Positions 45,201 through 53,738 of a stretch of DNA of 64,000 bases are shown here, in pieces. Position 1 is the first letter of the stretch. Every line of letters starts with the position of its first letter. The DNA is from Anaerosacchariphilus hominis. Lineage in GTDB: Bacteria; Bacillota; Clostridia; Lachnospirales; Lachnospiraceae. The notes beneath the pieces were generated by a model. That model ran no database searches and had not been told where the DNA came from. It saw nothing but the letters and a program-made list of their open reading frames with translations. The DNA is taken from NCBI RefSeq assembly GCF_014290175.1, contig NZ_JACOOR010000002.1:372001-436000 (forward strand), written 5' to 3'. The translations under genes and the position numbers were made by a program.

Positions 45201-48200
45201 GGCTCAAAAATCTCAGGAGGACGGTACCTATAAGCTTGAAAACGGCACCTATCTCTGGCATGTATCTAAGGAAGGCTACCTGACCAAGAGCGGCAGTTTT
45301 ACGATTACGGATGATTCCGAAAGCCAGACCATTACGGTAGACGAGCTGGAGCTGGTACCGGAGCAGAGTGGAGCGGTAAGTGTAAGGATTGCAGGACAGA
45401 ATACCGTTTTGCGTCCGACAGCAGACGTGGAGATCCCGAAAGAGATCAAAGACTTAAAGTCCTATCGGTATGTGAAGTACAATTACGGCGGTTATACCGC
45501 ACTCCATGCTTTGCTGGATGCCTGCGAGGAGACAGGAATATCCTTCCAGTGCGTCAAGGGCAAACTGACATTGCTGGATGATTCGGCTGTAGGAGCCACC
45601 GGAGTTAACGCCAGATGGATTTGCGAAATCAATGGAGCAGTATGCAAGGACCCGGCCAATACATTGGTCAATGATGGCGACAAGATCGAATTTTATTATA
45701 ATTCGGATCTGACGGGTATGACCTATGCATGGCTGACACCGGAGAAGAAGGAAGTAGATCGGGGTACAGAGGTTACCCTGATGGTGTTAGGCAAGAGCCT
45801 GTCTGCGGAGAACGCAGGGTATAGTGCAGTCGCTGGAGCAGCGATCTATGATGGTAACAAGTGCCTGGGAACCACCAACGAATTTGGACAGTTTGTAATC
45901 GATACAAACAGCATGACACTGGGTACCCATTACCTGACAGCTACCCTGGAAAATGACGAGGGACAGAACCTGCTGACGGCAGTTATGAGTACCATTACTG
46001 TCAATAAGGTAGAAGATCCTTCGGCAGATCCCAATACAACGGTGGTAACCTTCCGCCTGATTGGCGACACCAAACACGGGGAGGATGAGAACAGCGGCAC
46101 AGCGCATCAGTACACCACATGGCTGGCCACAGACACCTATACCTTTGAAGGGGACGAGGTAACAGTCGGCGATGTATTTAAGGCAGCGCTGGATGAAGCA
46201 GGCATTACCTATTATGGCCTGGAGAAGAATTATATCAGTGCCATCACAGCACCGAAGGCATGCGACGGATATATTTTGAGCGAGAAAGACAACGGCCAGA
46301 ACTCTGGCTGGATGTATACCGTCAATGGCAAGCATCCGAGCCTTGGTCTGAATGACTGGTATGTAAGCACTGGTGACGAGATTATATGGCATTACATTGA
46401 TGACTACAAGACCGAGCAGTCTGATATGAAGAATGACGATGGAAGCTATGGAACCACCGGTAACGCTTCCACCTGGAATAAATGGCTGGAGGCTCTGGAC
46501 GAGACACCGGGAGCCCGGGAAAAGGCAAAGGCAGTAGATGACAAGATAACTGCCATCGGAGAAATTACACTGACCGATGAGTGCGAAGAAAAGATTACAG
46601 TAGCCCGTGAGGCTTACGATGCTCTGACCCGTGAAGAGAAGAGCTATGTGAAGAATTATGGAGTTTTGCAGGAGGCAGAGGAAGATCTGGCTGCATTGAA
46701 GAAAGCGCAGGCAGATAAGGAAGCAGCAGATGCAGTAATTACTATCATCAATGCGCTTCCGGATGCAAAAGATCTGACACTGGAGAATCAGGAAGCCGTG
46801 GCAAATGCCGGAAAGGCATACCGCGAACTGACGCCGGATCAGAAAGCCCTTGTGGACGCGGATGCAGATGGAGCTACCTATGAGAAGCTGTATGCGGCAG
46901 AAGGCGTTATGGCGGAGCTTCTGGGCGACGAAGCAGTTCGGCTGGTAGTAGAAGAGCTGACTGCACTGCCGGAGGCAGCAGAGGTGACATTAGAGCACGA
47001 AGCGGCACTTTCAGCAGCGTATGACCACTATATGATTTTAACAGAGGAACAGCAGGACATGGTAGACGAAGCTCTGGTAAAGAAGCTGAGTGACGCGATT
47101 GACCAGTTGAATCTGTTAAAGCAGGAAGCGGCAGAAAAAGAAGCTGTAGACAAAGTAAATGAACTGTTAAATAGCCTTCCGAGCGAAGATGAAGTACTTT
47201 TCGCAGATCAGACAGATATCGAAGCAGCCCGCGCAGCTTATGAGGCATTGGATACTCTGAAAGATCAGGTATCGCCGGATGCGCTTGCGAAGCTGACAAC
47301 AGCGGAGAACCGTCTGAACGCATTACAGGAAGAAGTAAATCAGGTCGTAGATTTGATTGACGCGCTTCCGGCTGTGGATGAGCTGACACCTGCGCACGCA
47401 GATCAGGTCAAGGCGGCAAGAGACGCTTACAATGCACTGAACAACGACCAGAAGCGTCTGCTGACAGAGAATGGAGTCCTGAGCAAGCTGTTGGTAGCAG
47501 AAAATCAGATGAGCTGGCTGCAGAAGGATGTGGAGGCAGCGAAGAAGGTAACAGACCGGATCAACAGTCTTCCGGCAGTGAAGGATCTGAAGCTGGCGGA
47601 TAAGACAGCGGTACAGGCAGCGAGAAATGCTTATGAGGGACTGAGCGACGCACAGAAAAAATATGTATCTGCGGAGACATTGAAGATTCTGACAGACTGT
47701 GAGGCTGAGATTGCGAGACTGGAGGCAATGAAGCCGACACCGAGCCCCGATCCGGATCCGAATCCTACACCTACACCGACGCCCGATCCGGAACCCAGCG
47801 ACAAGACCATGACGCTGACCTATCAGAATTATCCGATTTCTGTAACGGGCAAGTTGTCCGGCTATGAGCTGCGGCTGGTGGGCCTGAAAGCAGCGGATGA
47901 CAGCGTGAAGCGGATGCAGAACAAGATCAGTACCAAGGAAGCGTTGATTCGTCTCTATGATGTGAAATTGTACCTGAATGGTGAAGAGGTAGACTGGGAT
48001 GAGCAGATTACGGTCAACTTCCAGGTGGGCGATAAGTATAACGGCAAGAAGCTGACGGTGCTCCATGATGTGGATGGAAGCATCGAGAAGCTAAAAGGAA
48101 CCGTAAGCGACGGAATCCTGAGTGTAACTGCAGATTCCTTAAGTCCCTTCGGTGTAGTTGTTACCGCATCTACCGTGACTGGAAGCGGCGTAACGAACAG

Positions 48201-48441
48201 TAATTCTACGACTACGAACACCACTACGACGGTAACCAACGGTAATCTGAATGGAACAACGAATAATACATCGGCAGAAGGTGTGACAGGCAATGTAACC
48301 AGTGCGCAGACAGGAGATGATACAGATATTCTTCTGCCGGTAGCGGGACTGATTGCAGCATCTGGTGTACTTGCAGGCGTGGTTCTCTATTATAAGAAAA
48401 AGCGAAAGAACACAGGAGTACAGACGGAGGAAGAGAAGTAA
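42232..48441 (+). CDS. giant wall-type surface protein with two DUF4430 domains
   Basis: A 2069-residue exported protein. Signal peptide 1-27; a long AT-rich-coded N-terminal region (28-1060) of unknown beta-rich domains; DUF4430 domain 1 at about 1070-1160 (YGGYTALHALLDACEE to GDKIEFYYNSDL); DUF4430 domain 2 at about 1290-1395 (VTVGDVFKAALDEAG to STGDEIIWHYIDD); six helical repeats of about 60 residues (about 1420-1835) around the pattern LTP-x-AR-AY-L; a Pro/Thr/Asp linker; an all-beta domain; a Thr/Asn-rich stretch; then SAQTGDD, a membrane helix and KKKRK, a sortase-type sorting signal with a noncanonical motif. Likely a wall-anchored cobamide-binding protein; the binding role is inferred from DUF4430 and the riboswitch. 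Confidence 0.8.
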   Translation: MKKKLLRSLPLMLLLVLFLPLFSLKAWAKESGKHQIAVTLNEASWQNSSGANQMLPMLKLADEKGNIVKALKSEQNSNEITYIYEVEKGVYQYTVYGDSNLTFGEGSLKIEDDTTKVYLHSINFRSIIYGPHRRQMSVSVTHQDGTVYSHGNVSEYFFYVPAYDGESYYQYSLIPDDFEKYVTQKGHVYVYSGSDSVFKSMNLSDGHTYRLMERHEFVAKVPKGAEIYHVDQARFYMARDYEPLKKIENRSAEDPDYDYYQSDYEGKLMLRQTGKVTRYCDFEEYNSKNGDFGNWNEEKTEFTFRALTENEKQITREKNSYYEANVTTSKDSSRSMELEQGTYYDLVAMRGWQAISSSGGNAHFDPEFHYTVLGNAVTVEQTEDDLIWQFGRIRAKNPGVSVVLYTYDAMEWLANSDKAWDQYRYTCYSAMWPENTGVQIVQVGQPESGIEDNIALDDFDTIYWLESQTNSDGKTVQVDDHGEYTFTPTSSYKGDTLAVRVHDPYQIKNGILNISDEENWQDDSEYWTNYQANSDGSFTIKLKEGRNIVEISSEHGKMYRVITAKPVKLTVTNQTRGGKKLVAGDTALLHFDGFCSVVYKLGAIYNPTEDWPTWELDGNPFVINTDQWAISKTSDKKLYFSEEGIYSFKNGKIQAAAYTAEPEEFGKAYRQMTRCGKLSSTYTGQDSVIKSATRCILPDFTLEVEDSSEAEEANNRKAGELESLKIGLSSTNFLNAAMNINSWNGKITAKAVDPNAELFARYWREGEEKPDFIKIENGKESTLSDTVITLGNTGNVTLYFEVLVQPQSGYPMLYSRQMTGTGFASQMKAHLMDVSVTSAMDNVELGRFEGILECTDIENSGYGFALGESHFETSVPYEAEQVKLNLFTNNSKLITKNEYNVGKAQGYQIETKKIEADGTEAEYKVGDVVRLQEGSNEFKIHVTKYGLMGKKSGRKEYEYSLTVVRRPAARVITFQIPEGATLLVTNGKEAAQKSQEDGTYKLENGTYLWHVSKEGYLTKSGSFTITDDSESQTITVDELELVPEQSGAVSVRIAGQNTVLRPTADVEIPKEIKDLKSYRYVKYNYGGYTALHALLDACEETGISFQCVKGKLTLLDDSAVGATGVNARWICEINGAVCKDPANTLVNDGDKIEFYYNSDLTGMTYAWLTPEKKEVDRGTEVTLMVLGKSLSAENAGYSAVAGAAIYDGNKCLGTTNEFGQFVIDTNSMTLGTHYLTATLENDEGQNLLTAVMSTITVNKVEDPSADPNTTVVTFRLIGDTKHGEDENSGTAHQYTTWLATDTYTFEGDEVTVGDVFKAALDEAGITYYGLEKNYISAITAPKACDGYILSEKDNGQNSGWMYTVNGKHPSLGLNDWYVSTGDEIIWHYIDDYKTEQSDMKNDDGSYGTTGNASTWNKWLEALDETPGAREKAKAVDDKITAIGEITLTDECEEKITVAREAYDALTREEKSYVKNYGVLQEAEEDLAALKKAQADKEAADAVITIINALPDAKDLTLENQEAVANAGKAYRELTPDQKALVDADADGATYEKLYAAEGVMAELLGDEAVRLVVEELTALPEAAEVTLEHEAALSAAYDHYMILTEEQQDMVDEALVKKLSDAIDQLNLLKQEAAEKEAVDKVNELLNSLPSEDEVLFADQTDIEAARAAYEALDTLKDQVSPDALAKLTTAENRLNALQEEVNQVVDLIDALPAVDELTPAHADQVKAARDAYNALNNDQKRLLTENGVLSKLLVAENQMSWLQKDVEAAKKVTDRINSLPAVKDLKLADKTAVQAARNAYEGLSDAQKKYVSAETLKILTDCEAEIARLEAMKPTPSPDPDPNPTPTPTPDPEPSDKTMTLTYQNYPISVTGKLSGYELRLVGLKAADDSVKRMQNKISTKEALIRLYDVKLYLNGEEVDWDEQITVNFQVGDKYNGKKLTVLHDVDGSIEKLKGTVSDGILSVTADSLSPFGVVVTASTVTGSGVTNSNSTTTNTTTTVTNGNLNGTTNNTSAEGVTGNVTSAQTGDDTDILLPVAGLIAASGVLAGVVLYYKKKRKNTGVQTEEEK

Positions 48442-51400
48442 ATGAAAAATAGAATCGTAAGTCTTTTTCTGGCTGCAACCATGGTTCTCAGTCTTTGCCC
48501 GGTATCTATCCGGGCAGAGGCTGCCTCTGCTGATACAGTACAGGTACAGGAGATACCTGAGACAGAGTCGAAGCAGAGCAGCCCAGTGAATGAGGAGCCG
48601 GTGATTACAGGTACCGGTTCCGAAGGGGAACAGCCACCGGAGGCGCCTGTGATTATCGGCACCGGCGAAGAGCAGGGCGCGGCAAGTGAAGATGTAAAGC
48701 AGGAAGAGACAAAACAAGAGGAGACAAAGCAGGAGAAGTCTCAGGAATCCGAGGATTTCTGGAATGAAGACGAAGAGCTGATGCTGTACGGCCTTTCAGA
48801 TCTGGACACGGAGGAAGATGGGAAGCTGCATTCCGCAGGGACCTATGATCTGGACACTGTGTTATCCCAGACGGTGGGCTGGAAACGTGGAACCGGTGAC
48901 AAGATTCTGAATGAGGAATTTTTAAAGAATGTCAGCAGTACTGCCACAGACTGGACAGCGGTATGGTTGGGACGTCTGGGCGTCAAAGAGGAAGATTATA
49001 CAGCATTCCTGAACCGGGCGAATACCTATGTGAAGGATATGTATGATAAGAATCCGTCTACAGGCCTGAGTACCAATACGCCCACAGAGTGGCACCGGCT
49101 GACCATGGCCGTGCTGGCGGCAGGCGGAGATCCCACCAATGTGGGCGGACATGATCTGATAGCGGACGGCACCTATAACTGTCTGGCAGGCGCACCCTGG
49201 GACCAGGGCATGAATGGAGCGTTATGGGCGCTTCTGGCACTGGACAGCAATGGCTATGAGGTACCGGAAAATGCGAAGTACACAAGAGAAGCTCTGATTC
49301 AGTATATCCTGGAGAAGGAGCTTTCCGGCGGCGGATGGTCATTGGATGACAAGAATTCCTCATTGGATTTGGATATTACATCTATGGTGATTTACGCGTT
49401 GGCTCCCCACTGTGCGGAAAATGCGAAGATAAGGGAAGCAGCGAACCGGGGACTGGAGGTGCTGCGGAATAAGCTTTCCGAGGATGGTGATTACAGCTAC
49501 GGCGGCACCTATAACTGTGAATCCGCAGCGCAGGCGATTGTGGCATTTACGGCCATGGGGATCGACCCGACTACCGTAACGAATGCGGCCAGCGGGAAAA
49601 GCCTGATGGATGGCCTGATGAAATATTACAGTGCTGGCACCGGCGGTTTTCTGCACGCATATTATGATGATGAGAAGCAGAATCGTCCGAACGGTATGGC
49701 GACAGACCAGGCGATGTATTCCATAGCGGCTTACCTCTATTATAAAGAGGGCGTTGCACTTTTCGATTTCCGCGCTAAAGCCAACACCACCCAGTATGTG
49801 GCCCAGGCCGACAACGGCAGTGTCTTCACCGCCGAGGCCGGTTCAGCTGCAGACCTGTATGTGGGAGCGGGGGTAACGAAGCTTAGCTTCACGAACCTGC
49901 CTGTAGGCAACTATGACGCAGCGGAGGTAATCGTAGGGGAGCAGAGCTGGAAGACCGGTATCCGGGGAGCGGATGGTTATACGCCGGTGAACGGCGCTAT
50001 CCCGGTGGCAGACGGAACCGTACTCCATATTGCGGTGACAAAGCAGGACGGCAACACCGAGAACTGGACATTGACCGTACATACCAGCGCGGATGCGGAG
50101 ACGAAAGCGGTTATGGACCGGATCGACGCACTGCCGGATGTAGGCGTGCTGACCCTGGATGATAAGGATACCGTGCTGTCTGTACGGGAAGCCTACAATA
50201 AGCTGACAGACGCGGAAAAAGCACAGGTTACCAATGCGGATAAGCTGGCAGGGCTGGAAGCCCGGCTGACTGAACTGGAAGCAGCGGCGGAGAAAGAGCT
50301 GGCGGCGAAACGCGCGGCTCTGGAAAAGAATGTGGACGCCATTGCCACTCCGGTGAAGATCGGGGATAAGAGCCTGGTAAACCAGTATCTGTTGAAACTG
50401 GATACGCTGGGCGACTGGGACAGTAAGGCTGCCATCGCAAAGAAACTGAACGGGTATCTGACGGATATCGCGGCACGGCAGAAGCTGGTGGACGATCTGG
50501 ACAGGGACATCTGGAATCAGGTGGATCCCCTGCGGGTGAACCAGTCTAAGACGTCTACGGTGAAGAAGCTGATGAGCCGCTATGCGGCGCTACGGCTGGA
50601 TGAGCAGAAGCTTCTGGCGAACGTTCAGAGCCTGCAGGACGCAGCAGTCATCATCGACTCCCTGGAGGATGGTATCGTACCGAAGAAGGTATTTGAGAAC
50701 CTGATGTCCACGAAGGAGACCTTTGTGTACTATGGCCTGACGCCGGACGGGGATGCTTATACATTGACCTGGGACGGTAAGACCGTGACCTCGGCCAAGG
50801 ATGTGCAGGCAGGTGTGAAAATGACCACCGGAAGCGGCACAGCCAACGGAACGGCGGCGCAGATTGAGTTTTACCAGAGTGGCAGCATGAACGGTTCGGT
50901 GACTCTGAGCGCTGAAACCAGTGTTAAGAGCGGAAGCTGGAAGACCTACTGGATGAACCCGGATAAGCTGAAGATTCAGAGTGCGAAGACGGCGACCGTT
51001 TCATCCGGAAAGCTGAATATGACGGTAACCATTGGAGGCCGGTACTGGCTGTCTACGAAGGATCTGCGGCTGGAGGGAACGACGGCCAGCGGACGGACGA
51101 CAGAAATCAGCTCCATTCTCTCAACGCAGGGTGTAAAGAGTCTGATTAACAATGGAAAGACCACGATTAGTTCCATTCAGAGTACAGGCAGTAAGGGCGG
51201 CAGTACCACACTGGGAACCCGGAAGGCTTTGGAGAATGGCATGGTGTCCTCTTCCGAGCTGAAAGGAATCCAGGGAAAGAACGTAAATCTGAAGGCCAAT
51301 GGAGATATCTCCGATACGGTTTCCTATGCCTTTACTATCAACGGTGAGGACGTGAAGGTGACCAAGGACTGGAAGTATCATATTCAGACCGACTGCAAGT

Positions 51401-51942
51401 ATGAGGACGATATCAAGGAACTGGCAGTGAAGCCGCTGATCCTCTGCATGGAGGGAACCGGTACATTCCCGGGCAAGATGCTCCTGACTCTGCATACAGA
51501 GCTGGAAGATGATGAATTACTGTTATTTAAATTTGATCCGATTAACCGCAAAGCGGAGTATGTCAAGAAGGTTAGTGTGGAAGACGGAGTAATGGAGTTT
51601 ACGCTTCAGGAAAGCGGCCACTATTTCCTTGCAAAGCGGGCTCTGGCAGGTTCCTTAAATGACAGTACTGACGCAGAGCAGGCTGTGATCAAAAATGAGT
51701 TTGACGCAGCCGGAGATACGCCCTGGGATGAATCCCAGGAGGCAGTCGTGCTTGGCAATGGACAGGAAGCCCAGAGAAAGACCGAGACTATCCGTTGGGT
51801 GCTGATCGGGCTGATTGCCCTGATGTGTGGCGCTACGGTGGTATGGATTCTTCACAATAAGCGTCTGGAGGCGAGGGAAGCTGCTGACGAGGCGGCGGAT
51901 AATGCTTCCGAGACGGACGACAGGAAGGATGGAGAGGAATGA
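48442..51942 (+). CDS. membrane-anchored alpha/alpha-toroid surface protein
   Basis: A 1166-residue protein starting at the base after the previous stop. Signal peptide 1-28; acidic low-complexity stretch to 110; residues about 136-447 form a terpene-cyclase/prenyltransferase-like alpha/alpha toroid with repeating helices (WHRLTMAVLAAGGDP, MNGALWALLALDSNGY, SSLDLDITSMVIYALAPH, ESAAQAIVAFTAMGIDP, ATDQAMYSIAAYLYYK). This is the fold of the alpha domain of intrinsic factor and transcobalamin. One 60-residue helical repeat (about 555-619) is shared with the preceding giant protein. A beta-rich region follows, then a membrane helix (about 1117-1139) and an acidic cytoplasmic tail. Probably the alpha-domain half of a cobamide-capturing complex. 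Confidence 0.8.
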   Translation: MKNRIVSLFLAATMVLSLCPVSIRAEAASADTVQVQEIPETESKQSSPVNEEPVITGTGSEGEQPPEAPVIIGTGEEQGAASEDVKQEETKQEETKQEKSQESEDFWNEDEELMLYGLSDLDTEEDGKLHSAGTYDLDTVLSQTVGWKRGTGDKILNEEFLKNVSSTATDWTAVWLGRLGVKEEDYTAFLNRANTYVKDMYDKNPSTGLSTNTPTEWHRLTMAVLAAGGDPTNVGGHDLIADGTYNCLAGAPWDQGMNGALWALLALDSNGYEVPENAKYTREALIQYILEKELSGGGWSLDDKNSSLDLDITSMVIYALAPHCAENAKIREAANRGLEVLRNKLSEDGDYSYGGTYNCESAAQAIVAFTAMGIDPTTVTNAASGKSLMDGLMKYYSAGTGGFLHAYYDDEKQNRPNGMATDQAMYSIAAYLYYKEGVALFDFRAKANTTQYVAQADNGSVFTAEAGSAADLYVGAGVTKLSFTNLPVGNYDAAEVIVGEQSWKTGIRGADGYTPVNGAIPVADGTVLHIAVTKQDGNTENWTLTVHTSADAETKAVMDRIDALPDVGVLTLDDKDTVLSVREAYNKLTDAEKAQVTNADKLAGLEARLTELEAAAEKELAAKRAALEKNVDAIATPVKIGDKSLVNQYLLKLDTLGDWDSKAAIAKKLNGYLTDIAARQKLVDDLDRDIWNQVDPLRVNQSKTSTVKKLMSRYAALRLDEQKLLANVQSLQDAAVIIDSLEDGIVPKKVFENLMSTKETFVYYGLTPDGDAYTLTWDGKTVTSAKDVQAGVKMTTGSGTANGTAAQIEFYQSGSMNGSVTLSAETSVKSGSWKTYWMNPDKLKIQSAKTATVSSGKLNMTVTIGGRYWLSTKDLRLEGTTASGRTTEISSILSTQGVKSLINNGKTTISSIQSTGSKGGSTTLGTRKALENGMVSSSELKGIQGKNVNLKANGDISDTVSYAFTINGEDVKVTKDWKYHIQTDCKYEDDIKELAVKPLILCMEGTGTFPGKMLLTLHTELEDDELLLFKFDPINRKAEYVKKVSVEDGVMEFTLQESGHYFLAKRALAGSLNDSTDAEQAVIKNEFDAAGDTPWDESQEAVVLGNGQEAQRKTETIRWVLIGLIALMCGATVVWILHNKRLEAREAADEAADNASETDDRKDGEE

Positions 51943-52778
51943 GACAGAAGACGAAACGCTTAGGACTCTGTCTCCTGCTGGTTCTGACCCTGCTTTTAGG
52001 CGGGTGTCAGACCAGCGCAGTGAAACAGGAACAGGCTTCGACGGAGACGGCTGCGGCTGATACGGCGGAGCAGAAGCAGGAGACCACGGAAAGAGAGGAC
52101 ACGAAGGAGCCGGAGTATATCGACGGGGACTATGTGGATGAGCATTACGGGGATCAGGAAGAGGAGGATCTGAGCAAATATAAGACCGGCTCTTCCACAA
52201 AGACAGCCACAGGCAGTACGGGTACAAGCGGAACTACCGGAAGTAATGGAAACACGACAGGAACAGGCTCGTCCGGTGAGGCAGCCAGCGCGGATAACTA
52301 CTATACAGACCCGATTCCGGAAGGAAAGCCGATCCCGGTAGAACCCCAGGATCAGGTAGTAGACAGCGGCAAGCAGCTCACATGTACCCTGTACGTGGAA
52401 TGCTCCACCATCCTGAATAACATGGATGACCTGACAGAGGGCAAAGCAGACTGGGTTCCTTCCGACGGCGTGATTTACGGCCCGAAGACGGTGACCTTCT
52501 CGGCAGGGGAATCGGTCTATGACATTCTGCAGAGAGAGATGCGGAACAACCGTATCCATATGGAATCTCAGTTTACCGCCATGTATAACAGTGCCTATGT
52601 GCAGGGTATCAACAACCTGTATGAGAAGGACTGCGGCGAGTTATCCGGCTGGATGTACTGCGTGAATGGCTGGTATCCGAACTACGGATGCAGCCGCTAT
52701 CAGGTACAGTCCGGCGATGTGATTGAATGGCATTACACCTGCGATCTGGGAAATGATCTGGGCGCGGGTATGTCTTAA
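51939..52778 (+). CDS. DUF4430 lipoprotein
   Basis: A 279-residue lipoprotein overlapping the preceding stop by 4 nt (ATGA). Lipobox LLLGGC with Cys23; a Gly/Ser/Thr-rich flexible linker (about 85-125); C-terminal DUF4430 domain (about 145-275) with SAGESVYDILQREMRNN, GELSGWMYCVNGWYPNYG and SGDVIEWHYTCDLG. This is the transcobalamin beta-type domain on a membrane tether. It sits directly before the ECF transporter genes and probably presents cobamide to the S component, an inference from position. Confidence 0.82.
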   Translation: MRQKTKRLGLCLLLVLTLLLGGCQTSAVKQEQASTETAAADTAEQKQETTEREDTKEPEYIDGDYVDEHYGDQEEEDLSKYKTGSSTKTATGSTGTSGTTGSNGNTTGTGSSGEAASADNYYTDPIPEGKPIPVEPQDQVVDSGKQLTCTLYVECSTILNNMDDLTEGKADWVPSDGVIYGPKTVTFSAGESVYDILQREMRNNRIHMESQFTAMYNSAYVQGINNLYEKDCGELSGWMYCVNGWYPNYGCSRYQVQSGDVIEWHYTCDLGNDLGAGMS

Positions 52779-52796
52779 AAAGTACAGAAATAAGCT

Positions 52797-52827
52797 TTTA
52801 GGCGTCCCATTTTCCGGGACGCCTAAA
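52797..52827 (+). other. 12-bp hairpin between lipoprotein and ecfT
   Basis: TTTAGGCGTCCC (52797-52808) pairs exactly with GGGACGCCTAAA (52816-52827). No T tract follows, so it is more likely a processing or stability element than a terminator. Confidence 0.7.
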
Positions 52828-52850
52828 GCTGTCTATAACAGGAGACGAAA

Positions 52851-53738
52851 ATGGACGCTTTTTCCGGATATCATCCGTTAATTAATTTTACTTATTTTAC
52901 CATTGTCATCGGGCTTTCCATGTTTTATATGCACCCGGTATTCCTTGCGCTGTCGCTGGCCGGGTCCGTGAGCTATTCCGTTTACCTGAAGGGGCGGAAG
53001 ACGGTGAAGGTATTTCTGATTGGAATGCTGCCGGTATGTCTTCTGACGATGGTGATGAATCCGCTGTTCAGCCATGCGGGGGCGACGATGCTCTTTTACA
53101 TGCGAAACGGGAATCCGGTGACGTTGGAATCCATCATGTACGGGCTGGCTTCAGGGCTTATGCTGGCCGGGGTGATCTCCTGGTTTTCGGTGTTCCATGA
53201 GGTGATGACCTCGGACAAATTCATGTATCTTTTCGGAAAGGTGGTTCCGGCCTTTTCGCTGCTTCTGTCCATGACCCTGCGGTTTGTACCGCGGTTTACA
53301 GCCCAGATTAAAAGGGTAGCGGAATCCCAGCAGTGTATCGGCAGAAATGTGAATAACGGGAAGCTCTATGAGCGGGCGGCCCACGGCCTGAAGATTCTTT
53401 CGATTACGACCACGTGGGCGTTGGAAAACAGTGTGGAGACGGCGGACTCCATGAAGTCCCGGGCCTACGGCCTGCGGGGACGGACGAATTTCAGTATCTA
53501 TCGGTTTGACCGAAGGGACGGCGCATTGCTGGCCTTTCTTCTGGGAACGACGGGCGTGCTTCTTACGTGCATGCACCTTCGGAAGCTGAAAATCTTGTAT
53601 TTCCCGGTTTTTATTATGAATGAGACAACAACAGGAGCAGTGATTCTTTATATCCTGTACGGGATCCTCTGTATGCTGCCCCTGATTTTAAATATCTTGG
53701 AGGATATCAAATGGCGCTCTTTGAGATCAGAAATCTGA
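52851..53738 (+). CDS. ecfT: ECF transporter transmembrane (T) component
   Basis: A 295-residue membrane protein with about six helices and the conserved cytoplasmic coupling helices ending in ETADSMKSRAYGLRGRT (about 200-217), the Ala-Arg-Gly type motif that docks onto the EcfA ATPases. RBS AGGAGACG. Its 3' end overlaps the ATPase gene by 28 nt. With the next two genes it makes a complete dedicated ECF importer, and the riboswitch indicates cobalamin as the substrate. Confidence 0.9.
   Translation: MDAFSGYHPLINFTYFTIVIGLSMFYMHPVFLALSLAGSVSYSVYLKGRKTVKVFLIGMLPVCLLTMVMNPLFSHAGATMLFYMRNGNPVTLESIMYGLASGLMLAGVISWFSVFHEVMTSDKFMYLFGKVVPAFSLLLSMTLRFVPRFTAQIKRVAESQQCIGRNVNNGKLYERAAHGLKILSITTTWALENSVETADSMKSRAYGLRGRTNFSIYRFDRRDGALLAFLLGTTGVLLTCMHLRKLKILYFPVFIMNETTTGAVILYILYGILCMLPLILNILEDIKWRSLRSEI

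Noticed and set aside
49360..49656. Minus-strand frames within the toroid protein gene
   Set aside because: Short shadows of a long plus-strand frame with consistent domain structure.
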